Made by a program: the position numbers and the translations under genes. This document shows positions 1-6,503 of a stretch of DNA of 12,153 nt, piece by piece. The notes beneath the pieces were generated by a model. It saw nothing but the letters and a program-made list of their open reading frames with translations. It made no database searches and was not told the origin of the DNA. The first letter of the stretch is position 1. Every line of letters begins with the position of its first letter. The stretch comes from Nitrososphaerales archaeon (lineage in GTDB: Archaea; Thermoproteota; Nitrososphaeria; Nitrososphaerales; Nitrososphaeraceae): positions 1 to 12,153 of the forward strand of contig JARBAV010000460.1 in NCBI GenBank assembly GCA_029237515.1, read 5' to 3'.

Positions 1-865
1 AATCATACTCAAGCTTTCTCATAAGCGATGATATGACATAACATCCAGGGACAACTGTATCGGCTCGGCTACTTCCTATTGATTCAATTTCACTGATTTC
101 AGTTATCGACATACCGGCTAGTTTTTCAGTTATCTCTTCTATATGTTCAATTTTCATCTTGTAATTATTGATCTTGTCCAAAGGATAGTTGGTTAGATCT
201 TGGTCGTACTGTGCAACAGTTCGAAGCGTCCCGCCTACTCCTACGATGGTAACATCAGGACTAAAGGCAAATTGTTTCCTATCTGGAAGCGATTTTAAAA
301 TGCGCTGCTCCAGCTTCATGAGACTCTTTCGAATGTACTTTTTTCCAAGATCTTCGTTTTTCTGATTTAACATTCTCGCCATACGTAGGGCACCTAATTG
401 GAGTGAGAGATGATTGCGAATCTTGAAATCCTGAGAATGTACTAACTCCAAGCTCCCTCCACCAAGGTCGAAGAAAAGTACGTCTGCGATACATGTTGAA
501 TGGAGAGCTCCACACCATGAATAATACGATTCTTCTTTATGTGAAAGTATCCTAAATGAGAATCCAGTCTTATCATAAATTTCTGATAGAAATCTAGTTC
601 TATTCTTTGCCTCTCGTACGGCACTCGTCGCCACCGCTAGAATATTAGTTACATTGTCAGAGACTAAAATATCTCTAAATAGTCTAAGACTTTCAATGGT
701 ATCTGTATTTGCTTCCTCACTAAGGTAACCGCTTTCAGTTAGTCCTCTTCCGATTTTTGTCTTGATGCTTCTTCTATCATAAGCCCTAAATGTACCGTCA
801 GAGTTTATCTTATAACATACCAATTTAATTGAATTGTATCCTAGATCGATAACGGAGAGCTTCAT
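1..865 (-). CDS. ppx: Ppx/GppA family exopolyphosphatase (C-terminus cut by window edge)
   Basis: The 288 visible residues are the N-terminal part of an ASKHA-fold Ppx/GppA phosphatase, a family that removes terminal phosphate from polyphosphate or hydrolyses (p)ppGpp 5'-phosphate. Motifs seen in order: DLGYNSIKL (7-15, first phosphate-binding loop, with Tyr10 where Ser is usual in DLGSNS), ATSAVREAKN (79-88), FFDLGGGSLELV (131-142, second phosphate loop with the catalytic Glu region), VGVGGTLRTVA (208-218, nucleotide-side Gly motif) and SSRADTVVPG (265-274). The ATG at 865 places the first motif at the expected distance from the N-terminus. The gene lies 82 bases after sixA in the same direction and is probably co-transcribed with it. 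With the nearby pst/phoU genes it suggests a role in phosphate storage turnover. Exopolyphosphatase is favoured over GppA because archaea generally lack a classical (p)ppGpp response; that preference is inference. Confidence 0.93.
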   Translation of the reverse strand, partial: MKLSVIDLGYNSIKLVCYKINSDGTFRAYDRRSIKTKIGRGLTESGYLSEEANTDTIESLRLFRDILVSDNVTNILAVATSAVREAKNRTRFLSEIYDKTGFSFRILSHKEESYYSWCGALHSTCIADVLFFDLGGGSLELVHSQDFKIRNHLSLQLGALRMARMLNQKNEDLGKKYIRKSLMKLEQRILKSLPDRKQFAFSPDVTIVGVGGTLRTVAQYDQDLTNYPLDKINNYKMKIEHIEEITEKLAGMSITEISEIESIGSSRADTVVPGCYVISSLMRKLEYD

Positions 866-947
866 TTCTTTCCCACTAAACATCTACAAGCTAGGTAATT
901 AAGTAGTCCTTTCAAGGATCCGGCTCTCCAAGCTAATACTCAACGGG

Positions 948-1448
948 CTATGAGCGTCGCATCAATCTGGGACTCAATAGCCAGCGTAACTCTGCAGTCA
1001 TTTTAGGAAAATTTGACAGAATCCTAAGCTTCGCAAAGCCTCCTTTCTTGAGCACTAGATTTCCTCCTGGATTTCCGAATGCAATCTCGGATATAAACGA
1101 ACTAAGAAAGGGTTCATGACCCACGAGGAGAATTGTAGAATCTTCCCTAAGTTTGGAAAGTTTATCAACTAGACCTTGCTTAGCCGCTTCCGGTTTAAGT
1201 TCATCCCAATCTTCCAAATTGTTGGCTACTTTGAAAGTCTTGGACACAATAAACGCGGTCTGATGTGCCCTTTTTAGCGGACTAGAGATAATCAGGCTAA
1301 ATTTAATGTTTAGGTTCTTAAGAAAATATGAAATCTCTTCTACTTCTTTTTTACCCGACATGGTTAGAGGCCGATCAGCGTCAGAAGCAGATGGTCCAGA
1401 TTGAATATTCTTAACTGCCTCCCCATGTCTCATTACATAGAGTTCCAA
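948..1448 (-). CDS. sixA: SixA-like phosphohistidine phosphatase (histidine phosphatase superfamily)
   Basis: A 166-residue protein of the branch-1 histidine phosphatase (phosphoglycerate-mutase-like) superfamily, close to the usual SixA length of about 160. The signature RHGEA is at 7-11, with His8 as the expected phospho-accepting nucleophile. SSPLKRAHQTA (55-65) supplies the second Arg, WDELKPEA (81-88) the acidic residue, and LLVGHEP (107-113) the second catalytic His111. SixA removes phosphate from phosphohistidine, for example on phosphotransfer proteins; the substrate here is unknown. The start is TTG at 1448. The next ATG (Met6) would remove the first beta strand directly before RHG, so TTG is well supported. 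AGGTCA lies just before it, and a TATA-like element at 1471-1480 is spaced for an almost leaderless transcript. It precedes ppx on the same strand. Confidence 0.88.
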   Translation of the reverse strand: MELYVMRHGEAVKNIQSGPSASDADRPLTMSGKKEVEEISYFLKNLNIKFSLIISSPLKRAHQTAFIVSKTFKVANNLEDWDELKPEAAKQGLVDKLSKLREDSTILLVGHEPFLSSFISEIAFGNPGGNLVLKKGGFAKLRILSNFPKMTAELRWLLSPRLMRRS

Positions 1449-1470
1449 CTTTGACCTATTTAATCGTCAT

Positions 1471-1480
1471 ACTATATATT
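1471..1480 (-). promoter_or_regulatory. TATA-box candidate for sixA
   Basis: The plus-strand text ACTATATATT reads as AATATATAGT on the minus strand. Its centre is about 27 bases upstream of the sixA TTG at 1448, the archaeal TATA-to-TSS distance, which would give a leaderless or near-leaderless mRNA. This is read by eye and not experimentally supported. Confidence 0.45.
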
Positions 1481-1784
1481 ATGTCTTTATTTATGAGATC
1501 GAAGATTCTTTCAAAACACTATTCGTTCTGTAAATAGCAATCATTAGCCAATTCCTGCCTGATATTTATTAGCAGTAACCATCCCTTTTGGCATAACCTG
1601 TTACTTTTTGAAATTCTCGCAACCATCAATATAGCTCTACAGGATCTATATAATATTTATGAGGCAGCCATTAACCATATTACCAATGACAGATAACATT
1701 ACATTATTTATTTAATTTAATACAAATCGTAATTATCCTATCCAACGACAGAGGTCTTGTGGATATTCTAAGGAGACTCTTTCC

Positions 1785-1796
1785 TTGTTGCAACAA
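1785..1796. repeat. 12-base perfect palindrome
   Basis: TTGTTGCAACAA is exactly self-complementary and lies 125-136 bases before the HAD-like gene in the sixA/HAD intergenic region. Its size and position suit a dimeric regulator's operator, but no regulator is identified and a chance occurrence is possible. Confidence 0.4.
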
Positions 1797-1920
1797 CCCG
1801 ACTACCTTCCTTTAGAAACCAAGTAAGTGATAATTTCTGACTTGTAGTCTAGGTTATCGATATTCCGCTATCATTTACTTTAAAAAATTAACAGTTTTAT
1901 AATCTCTTCTCATACATCCA

Positions 1921-2493
1921 TTGAATATTGTGAATACTTTAGGCGCGGTTAAGACTTTTGCTTTAGATTTTGATTCGGTTTTAGCAGACACGATGGTTAT
2001 TTGGGTAAAAGAATACAACGAACGATACCACACAAATATCAACAAAAATGACATTTGTGCCTGGGATATTTCTAAAATTCTTCCGATTACTCCCACTGAG
2101 ATTTCAGAATTATTTAACTATGTGTGGGAATATCGATGGGAAGAGATTCCCCCATGTGAACTCGATCAAAACAATACAATTGAAAACATACACAAGAGCG
2201 GCTTTAGGATTTCAATACTTACCAAAAGAGAGAGACCGACCGTATCCTACGTAGCTAGATGGCTCGATCATCATGATATTTTTTCTGACGACCTAATTTT
2301 CGTATACGATGCCATGCCTAAATCCGAGTACCCTTTCGATTTTATACTGGATGATTCGCCTACCAATCTCATTGACATAACTGCACCAAAGATAGGAATA
2401 TTATTTGACCAACCATGGAATAAGGACTTTCAATGGCCTTTAAGGATTAAGTCACTTCAAGATGTAACCGGCATAATACTGAGAGAAGAATAA
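1921..2493 (+). CDS. HAD-superfamily 5'-nucleotidase-like protein (NT5C/YorS-like)
   Basis: This 190-residue protein has the HAD phosphohydrolase motifs. FALDFDSVLADT (13-24) carries the Asp16/Asp18 nucleophile-acid pair. ILTKRE (99-104) is motif II with Thr101. Lys134 in MPKSEYPFDF is a motif III candidate, and FILDDSPTNL (141-150) is motif IV with the Mg-binding Asp pair. LFDQPWNKDF (161-170) resembles the DQPWN/DQPYN segment of deoxy(pyrimidine) 5'-nucleotidase type C relatives. Likely activity is dephosphorylation of a nucleotide or another small phosphate ester; the substrate is not deducible. There is no ATG start: TTG at 1921 (the first start-type codon after the in-frame TAA at 1900) or GTG at 1930 are the options, and both keep motif I. 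It sits alone on the plus strand within a minus-strand phosphate cluster, and its 3' end converges on the AbrB-PhoU gene with a 72-base gap. Confidence 0.82.
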   Translation: MNIVNTLGAVKTFALDFDSVLADTMVIWVKEYNERYHTNINKNDICAWDISKILPITPTEISELFNYVWEYRWEEIPPCELDQNNTIENIHKSGFRISILTKRERPTVSYVARWLDHHDIFSDDLIFVYDAMPKSEYPFDFILDDSPTNLIDITAPKIGILFDQPWNKDFQWPLRIKSLQDVTGIILREE

Positions 2494-2565
2494 AATATTG
2501 AGAGTTAAGTTATTTGCGAACAGTCCATATCGGCGTAGAAATTCAAAGTTATGCAGTCTTGTGAC

Positions 2566-3651
2566 TCATGAGGGGGTATTGGTTCTGGAACTCTTGTTCA
2601 AGTCTATTACACCTCGAATGGTCTGATTCATGGCTGCTTCAGCGATATCACTTGCATGCTCAGCGGTCCTTCTTATATCTTCTAATATGAGCTTGATATT
2701 AAGACCTCTAATTCCGGTCGAGGGTGATTCACTATTGTCAATAAACGAAAGTACTTCATTCTCAATTAAACGCATGTCATTAGCCTTGTCTACGATGCTA
2801 TCAGCGAGGGAATAATCTCTACGCAAAAAGGCTTCTACAGAATCAGTAATTAATGCAAGAGATCGTTTACTCATGTCGTCGATTTGCTGAAGGGTTTCAT
2901 TATCGATCTTGTCCTTAATTGCAACACACTTATCAGCAATCCCAGAAGCATGATCTGCAATACGTTCAATGCTTTTTACTGCGACCCTATAGCTCAAACA
3001 ATCTGAAGGCTTTCTTAGGCCAATCTCCTGGAGAATTCTCTCATTTTGTGTTGCAACTACAAGATTTCGTAATATATAGAGACTGAATCTGTCTACCTCA
3101 TCATCTGATTTTATAACTGCTTCTGCCAATTCATGATTTAACTCAGCCAAAGAAAGCATAGCATCCCTATGCATTGCCGCGGCTATTAGAAACATTCGTC
3201 TGACAGCCGTATTAATAGAGAGTTCAGGCAAACTAAGCAGAACTTGAATAGTGATTATCTCCGAGGCGTCGGCAATTATTTCCGTGCCTACTAAATTTCT
3301 TCGAACGACATCCCTAACTGCATCTCTTTGGGATGGCAATATTCTTCCTGTCTTTGCCTTTAGATTAATGATATTATAACCTGCCAAGTACATAGACACC
3401 ACTTTTCGTTTTATGGTATTAGATGACTCATTAGAAAGCACAGTCGAATTGGCCTCATCTATGGGGCTAGGGCTTCTAACAGCACTTGGAATTATAGAAA
3501 GATAGTTATTTGCTTCACGAACTATGGTTACGGGATCACCTGCCTTAAGACGCATTTCACTCATCCATCTTTTTGGCAGGGAAAGAATGTAAGTGGATCT
3601 ACCTGTAAATTGGATCTTGCGTATTTCATTATTTTCAGGAATTGAACTCAA
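2566..3651 (-). CDS. AbrB/SpoVT-PhoU fusion phosphate uptake regulator
   Basis: A 361-residue two-part regulator. Residues about 8-55 form a SpoVT/AbrB-type swapped-hairpin DNA-binding domain (RKIQFTGRSTYILSLPKRWM, then LKAGDPVTIVREANNYLSIIP). After a Ser/Pro-rich linker (58-78), residues about 140-345 hold two PhoU three-helix repeats. Metal-site motifs SIERIADHASGIAD (227-240) and DIRRTAEHASDIAEAAMN (325-342) are visible. This architecture is known in archaea as 'phosphate uptake regulator' and suggests direct DNA binding coupled to PhoU-type sensing of the Pst transporter. TTG at 3651 is the only start-type codon between the upstream in-frame TGA (3658-3660) and the AbrB domain, so the non-ATG start is firm. 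The gene follows phoU by 140 bases and has its own promoter-like elements, so it may be transcribed separately from pst. Confidence 0.9.
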   Translation of the reverse strand: MSSIPENNEIRKIQFTGRSTYILSLPKRWMSEMRLKAGDPVTIVREANNYLSIIPSAVRSPSPIDEANSTVLSNESSNTIKRKVVSMYLAGYNIINLKAKTGRILPSQRDAVRDVVRRNLVGTEIIADASEIITIQVLLSLPELSINTAVRRMFLIAAAMHRDAMLSLAELNHELAEAVIKSDDEVDRFSLYILRNLVVATQNERILQEIGLRKPSDCLSYRVAVKSIERIADHASGIADKCVAIKDKIDNETLQQIDDMSKRSLALITDSVEAFLRRDYSLADSIVDKANDMRLIENEVLSFIDNSESPSTGIRGLNIKLILEDIRRTAEHASDIAEAAMNQTIRGVIDLNKSSRTNTPS

Positions 3652-3791
3652 TAAAATTCAGTTAGTGAAAGAAGATAAAACATATTACGATAGTTGATCA
3701 TATAGACACTCCTTATCTATATAGTCTAAATATATGAACAAAAATTACAAAGTACTACCAAAATGCTGTACATATACGACAACATATATTC
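3652..3791 (-). promoter_or_regulatory. Promoter/operator region of the AbrB-PhoU gene
   Basis: This 140-base gap holds several TATA-like elements on the minus strand. TATATAGATAAGGA (3710-3723) matches the element upstream of pstB at 13 of 14 bases. TCTATATGATC lies around 3696-3706. GTTTTATCTTC (3671-3681) is centred about 26 bases before the TTG at 3651, as expected for a leaderless transcript. Which one is the true TATA box cannot be decided from sequence. The outer ones may instead be regulator sites, possibly for autoregulation. Confidence 0.5.
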
Positions 3792-4487
3792 TTACGGATT
3801 CATCTTGACACGCCTGGGGTTCGTTTTTCCTGTTACTATGTATGATATTGAATCCGCAATGAAACAAGCATTGTCGGCTATTCTTTCAAGAAATCTAAGA
3901 ACATGAAGTGCGGATATTACGCATCTTGGATCAGCATAAAGATCCTGTGACTCTTTCTTGGCTGTGATAATTTCTCGCAAATAATTCCGATATATCAAAT
4001 CAACAGTATCATCCATATCATACAGCCTATCAGAAGCCTGCCTGTCACTAAAATCTAATGCAGTTACACTGATGGAAATCATTTCGGAAGTCACTTTTGC
4101 AGCTTCTGTGACGACTTTTTTATCGCATTCTGAAATTGAACCCATCATATCCAGAACTTCTACAATTTCATAGCCGTATCCTCCAAACCGTGAAAGCACG
4201 TACGATACCTCTAGACATGACCTAATATATCTTAAATCTGTGGCTACAGGTTGATATCGGGTTATGAGCTCAAATGCCAGGTCAGATACCTCCTCCTGGA
4301 GCGTCCGAAGCTTCTCTGCCCATTCTGACATCTCCGTTTTTTTTACGTCGCCTTTCGTGTAGGACTCCAATACAGTTGATACACAGATCTCCGAAATCTT
4401 AGCCATCTCACCAATAATGTCGCGAGTTCTCTCTATGCCCAAGTCGAGCAATCGAGTCAATCTATTTTGACCTGCACAGCAGTACAA
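3792..4487 (-). CDS. phoU: PhoU-like phosphate transport regulator
   Basis: A stand-alone PhoU protein of up to 231 residues (family usually about 215-235), all-helical, with two three-helix repeats. PhoU dampens Pst transport and relays phosphate status, probably by contacting PstB at the membrane. The conserved EEVSDLAFELITRYQPVATDLRYI segment spans about 65-88. The second repeat has a complete metal-site motif, ERIADNACFIAD (201-212). The first repeat reads SRFGGYGYEIVE (99-110), with Gly where Asp is usual. No ATG is available ahead of helix 1: TTG codons at 4487, 4460 and 4451 are candidates. The 4460 TTG, preceded by AGGTCA, gives a more family-like start (LTRLLDLG), so the first nine residues (MYCCAGQNR) may not be made. 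It lies 41-68 bases after pstB and is probably in its operon. Confidence 0.9.
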   Translation of the reverse strand: MYCCAGQNRLTRLLDLGIERTRDIIGEMAKISEICVSTVLESYTKGDVKKTEMSEWAEKLRTLQEEVSDLAFELITRYQPVATDLRYIRSCLEVSYVLSRFGGYGYEIVEVLDMMGSISECDKKVVTEAAKVTSEMISISVTALDFSDRQASDRLYDMDDTVDLIYRNYLREIITAKKESQDLYADPRCVISALHVLRFLERIADNACFIADSISYIVTGKTNPRRVKMNP

Positions 4488-4528
4488 ATCCTAGGTAAAG
4501 TATTCGAGTTTCTGTCCCCAAAAGAACA

Positions 4529-5410
4529 TTATCCAAACTTACCACTAACAAACTTCTCAGTAAGCTCCTGTTTTGGATATTGAAATATCTGCAGTGTTTT
4601 CCCAAATTCAATCATCTCACCAAGGTACATAAAGGCAGCATGGTCAGCAACCCTGGCAGCCTGCTGCATGTTATGAGTTACTATGATTATTGTAAGGTGT
4701 TTCTTTAGCTGGTGTACTAATTCTTCAATCTTGGAGGAAGCAATAGGGTCTAGTGCTGAAGTTGGTTCATCCATTAAGAGAACCTCAGGTTGCATAGCCA
4801 ATGCCCTCGCGATACAAAGGCGCTGTTGCTGGCCTCCTGATAGACCCATACCTGGCTTGTCTAACTCATTCTTAACTTCTTCCCAAAGACCGGCGCCTTC
4901 CAAACTCTCCTCAACTATTTCCTTTATAAGCTTCTTGTCTTTTACTCCGTTCAGCTTCAAACCAGCTGCGACATTATCAAATATGCTCATGGTTGGGAAG
5001 GGATTCGGTTTCTGAAAGACCATACCGATCCTTCTCTTTATGATAACGGGATCGATGGACTTATCGTAGATATCTATACCATCTAGTATAACTTGGCCCT
5101 TAGCCTTCGCTCCAGGCGTCATTTCATGCATCCTGTTTAGGCACCTTATTAACGTAGTCTTTCCACATCCGGAAGGGCCCATAAAGGCAGTAGCAGCATT
5201 CTCCTCAATCTCCAAGCTAATATTTTTTAAGGCCTGCTTCGAACCAAACCATGCATTTATTCCCTTGATTGAGACTTTCGACCGACGCGGGGGTTCATCT
5301 ATGCGTTTTGTCGTTTCTACCGTACTGACGCTAATCTCTTTGAGAGGCGAAGACTCTCCCGTAGGCCCTGTAGCTTCAGATATGGGTTTGCTAATCTCTT
5401 TTGCTGGCAA
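4529..5410 (-). CDS. pstB: Phosphate ABC transporter ATP-binding protein PstB
   Basis: Cytoplasmic ATPase of the high-affinity phosphate importer, 293 residues. Visible motifs: Walker A GPSGCGKTT (78-86), Q-loop VFQKPNPFP (131-139, with the PNPFP typical of PstB), signature LSGGQQQR (190-197), Walker B LLMDEP (211-216) and the switch His246 in VTHNM. Typical PstB is about 250 residues. The extra 45 or so N-terminal residues are low-complexity (Ser/Thr/Glu/Lys/Pro-rich) and contain KEIS twice (4-7 and 24-27). TTG at 5410 is the only start-type codon ahead of the ATPase core, with an SD-like GAAGGAT seven bases before it (5418-5424). The gene follows pstA after a 175-base gap with its own TATA box, so PstB can probably be made separately from PstCA. 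Confidence 0.96.
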   Translation of the reverse strand: MPAKEISKPISEATGPTGESSPLKEISVSTVETTKRIDEPPRRSKVSIKGINAWFGSKQALKNISLEIEENAATAFMGPSGCGKTTLIRCLNRMHEMTPGAKAKGQVILDGIDIYDKSIDPVIIKRRIGMVFQKPNPFPTMSIFDNVAAGLKLNGVKDKKLIKEIVEESLEGAGLWEEVKNELDKPGMGLSGGQQQRLCIARALAMQPEVLLMDEPTSALDPIASSKIEELVHQLKKHLTIIIVTHNMQQAARVADHAAFMYLGEMIEFGKTLQIFQYPKQELTEKFVSGKFG

Positions 5411-5417
5411 ATAAATA

Positions 5418-5424
5418 ATCCTTC
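5418..5424 (-). promoter_or_regulatory. SD-like ribosome binding site of pstB
   Basis: The minus strand reads GAAGGAT, with a seven-base spacer to the TTG at 5410. This supports the TTG start and a leadered transcript from the TATA box at 5449-5458. Confidence 0.5.
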
Positions 5425-5441
5425 GAGAGACGCAAATTAAA

Positions 5442-5458
5442 TCCTTGTCTATATATAG
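5442..5458 (-). promoter_or_regulatory. pstB promoter with shared 14-base element
   Basis: CTATATATAG (5449-5458) is a strong TATA-like sequence whose centre is about 43 bases before the pstB TTG. It predicts a start of transcription near 5427 and a leader of about 17 bases that includes the SD-like site. The element TATATAGACAAGGA (minus strand, 5442-5455) recurs upstream of the AbrB-PhoU gene (3710-3723) with one mismatch. Confidence 0.55.
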
Positions 5459-5536
5459 AATATAGAGTATATAGGGAGAATTTCAAGAGCGATAAATAAT
5501 AAATACAGACTATCCATAAAAAGTTACGGTTCAGAT

Positions 5537-5585
5537 GAGGGAAAAATCGATTCTTTCAGCCTTGTACAAGACACTAAGTTCCCTC
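5537..5585 (-). terminator. Nested inverted repeat just after pstA (attenuator or processing site candidate)
   Basis: GAGGGAA (5537-5543) and TTCCCTC (5579-5585) are perfect 7-base complements flanking a perfect palindrome, CTTGTACAAG (5561-5570). The outer arm begins at the base right after the pstA stop codon. In the pstCA mRNA the distal arm is preceded by a U-rich GAUUUUU. This could stabilise the pstCA message, reduce read-through into pstB or be a processing site; termination itself is unproven. Confidence 0.4.
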
Positions 5586-6503
5586 TTAAATTTCAGCTTT
5601 TACTGCAAAGCCTCTTCGTTGTGCTAATAGCCTTAAGGCCACACTAAGAACCAGAACCAACATGATAAGAAAAAGTGCGGCGCCCCATGCTTGTGTCTGA
5701 GCACTTTCATAAGGTTGAGATGAGAGACGCCATATCCTTAGGGGTAAGGCGTCTACTGGCGAATTGAAGCCCGTAAAGAATAAGCTAGTGCCTAGAATTG
5801 TCATGATAAGCGGTGCGGTTTCTCCAGCAATTCTGGCTATTGAAAGCACAACTCCGGTCAGTACCCCGCTAATTGCAGACTTGAATGTTATGAAGAGAGT
5901 GATCTTCCACTTTGGAATGCCGAGCGCATGGCCAGCCTCACGAATGGAGTTGGGGATGATCTTGATGGTCTCTTCAGTAACACGGGACACGATCGGAATC
6001 ATAATTAGCGATAAGGAAAAAGCTCCTGCCCATACCGAGAACGAACCGAGAGTGAGGACAATTAGAATATAACCAACTATCCCCATAACCACTGAAGGTA
6101 AACCCGTCATCACTTCATTGAAAAATCGGACCCCATTGGGAAAAGGCCCATTCCCAGCAAACTCTGACAAATAGATACCGGTAAGTATTCCAATTGGTGC
6201 TCCGATCATTGTCGCCAAACCTACCACGATCAAAGTGCCCTGAATAGCAGGGCCTATGCCACCACCAGCTCGACCTATAGCAGAAGGTCTTCCGGTAAAG
6301 AAATCCCAATTGAATGCTGCAATTCCGTTTTTTATGACCTCGATTAATATGCTAGTCAATGGGATTACTGCTAAAATAACACATGCGATTGCAAATATGC
6401 TTACTATTTTATCGATGATCTTAGCCTTTCTTGCGTTTTTGACCATAGCCCTCTGCACTTCTCTCCTATGGAATCGCTCTTTCTTGCCAGTATTTTCAGA
6501 CAT
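5586..6503 (-). CDS. pstA: Phosphate ABC transporter permease PstA
   Basis: A 305-residue membrane permease, half of the PstCA channel. A basic cytoplasmic N-terminus (MSENTGKKERFHRR...) precedes TM1 (about 31-57). Further hydrophobic segments lie at about 88-112, 132-151, 157-173, 211-240 and 272-294, matching the six-helix family plan. The MetI-type EAA loop that docks on PstB is at 189-208 (EAGHALGIPKWKITLFITF). TGLPSVVMGIVGY (133-145) and ARIAGETAPLI (223-233) are PstA-typical. ATG at 6503 follows the pstC stop directly (TAGATG, no gap), implying translational coupling and matched production of the two permeases. Confidence 0.96.
   Translation of the reverse strand: MSENTGKKERFHRREVQRAMVKNARKAKIIDKIVSIFAIACVILAVIPLTSILIEVIKNGIAAFNWDFFTGRPSAIGRAGGGIGPAIQGTLIVVGLATMIGAPIGILTGIYLSEFAGNGPFPNGVRFFNEVMTGLPSVVMGIVGYILIVLTLGSFSVWAGAFSLSLIMIPIVSRVTEETIKIIPNSIREAGHALGIPKWKITLFITFKSAISGVLTGVVLSIARIAGETAPLIMTILGTSLFFTGFNSPVDALPLRIWRLSSQPYESAQTQAWGAALFLIMLVLVLSVALRLLAQRRGFAVKAEI

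Larger units (their letters stand above)
1449..1920. other. 472-base non-coding divergent intergenic region
   Basis: This AT-rich stretch separates the divergently transcribed sixA (minus) and HAD-like (plus) genes. I see no convincing reading frame, tRNA or long repeat. It should contain both promoters: a TATA-like ACTATATATT at 1471-1480 for sixA, and a T/A-rich element near 1877-1889 for the plus-strand gene. A perfect 12-base palindrome, TTGTTGCAACAA, lies at 1785-1796 and could be an operator. A further TATA-like stretch, TCTATATAATATT, lies near 1647-1660 with no gene downstream. The region is large for a compact archaeal genome, so an unrecognised small RNA is possible but not shown. 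Confidence 0.6.

Noticed and set aside
4683..5015. A 110-codon plus-strand frame opposite pstB.
   Set aside because: It overlaps the Walker B, signature and Q-loop coding region of pstB and has no recognisable features.
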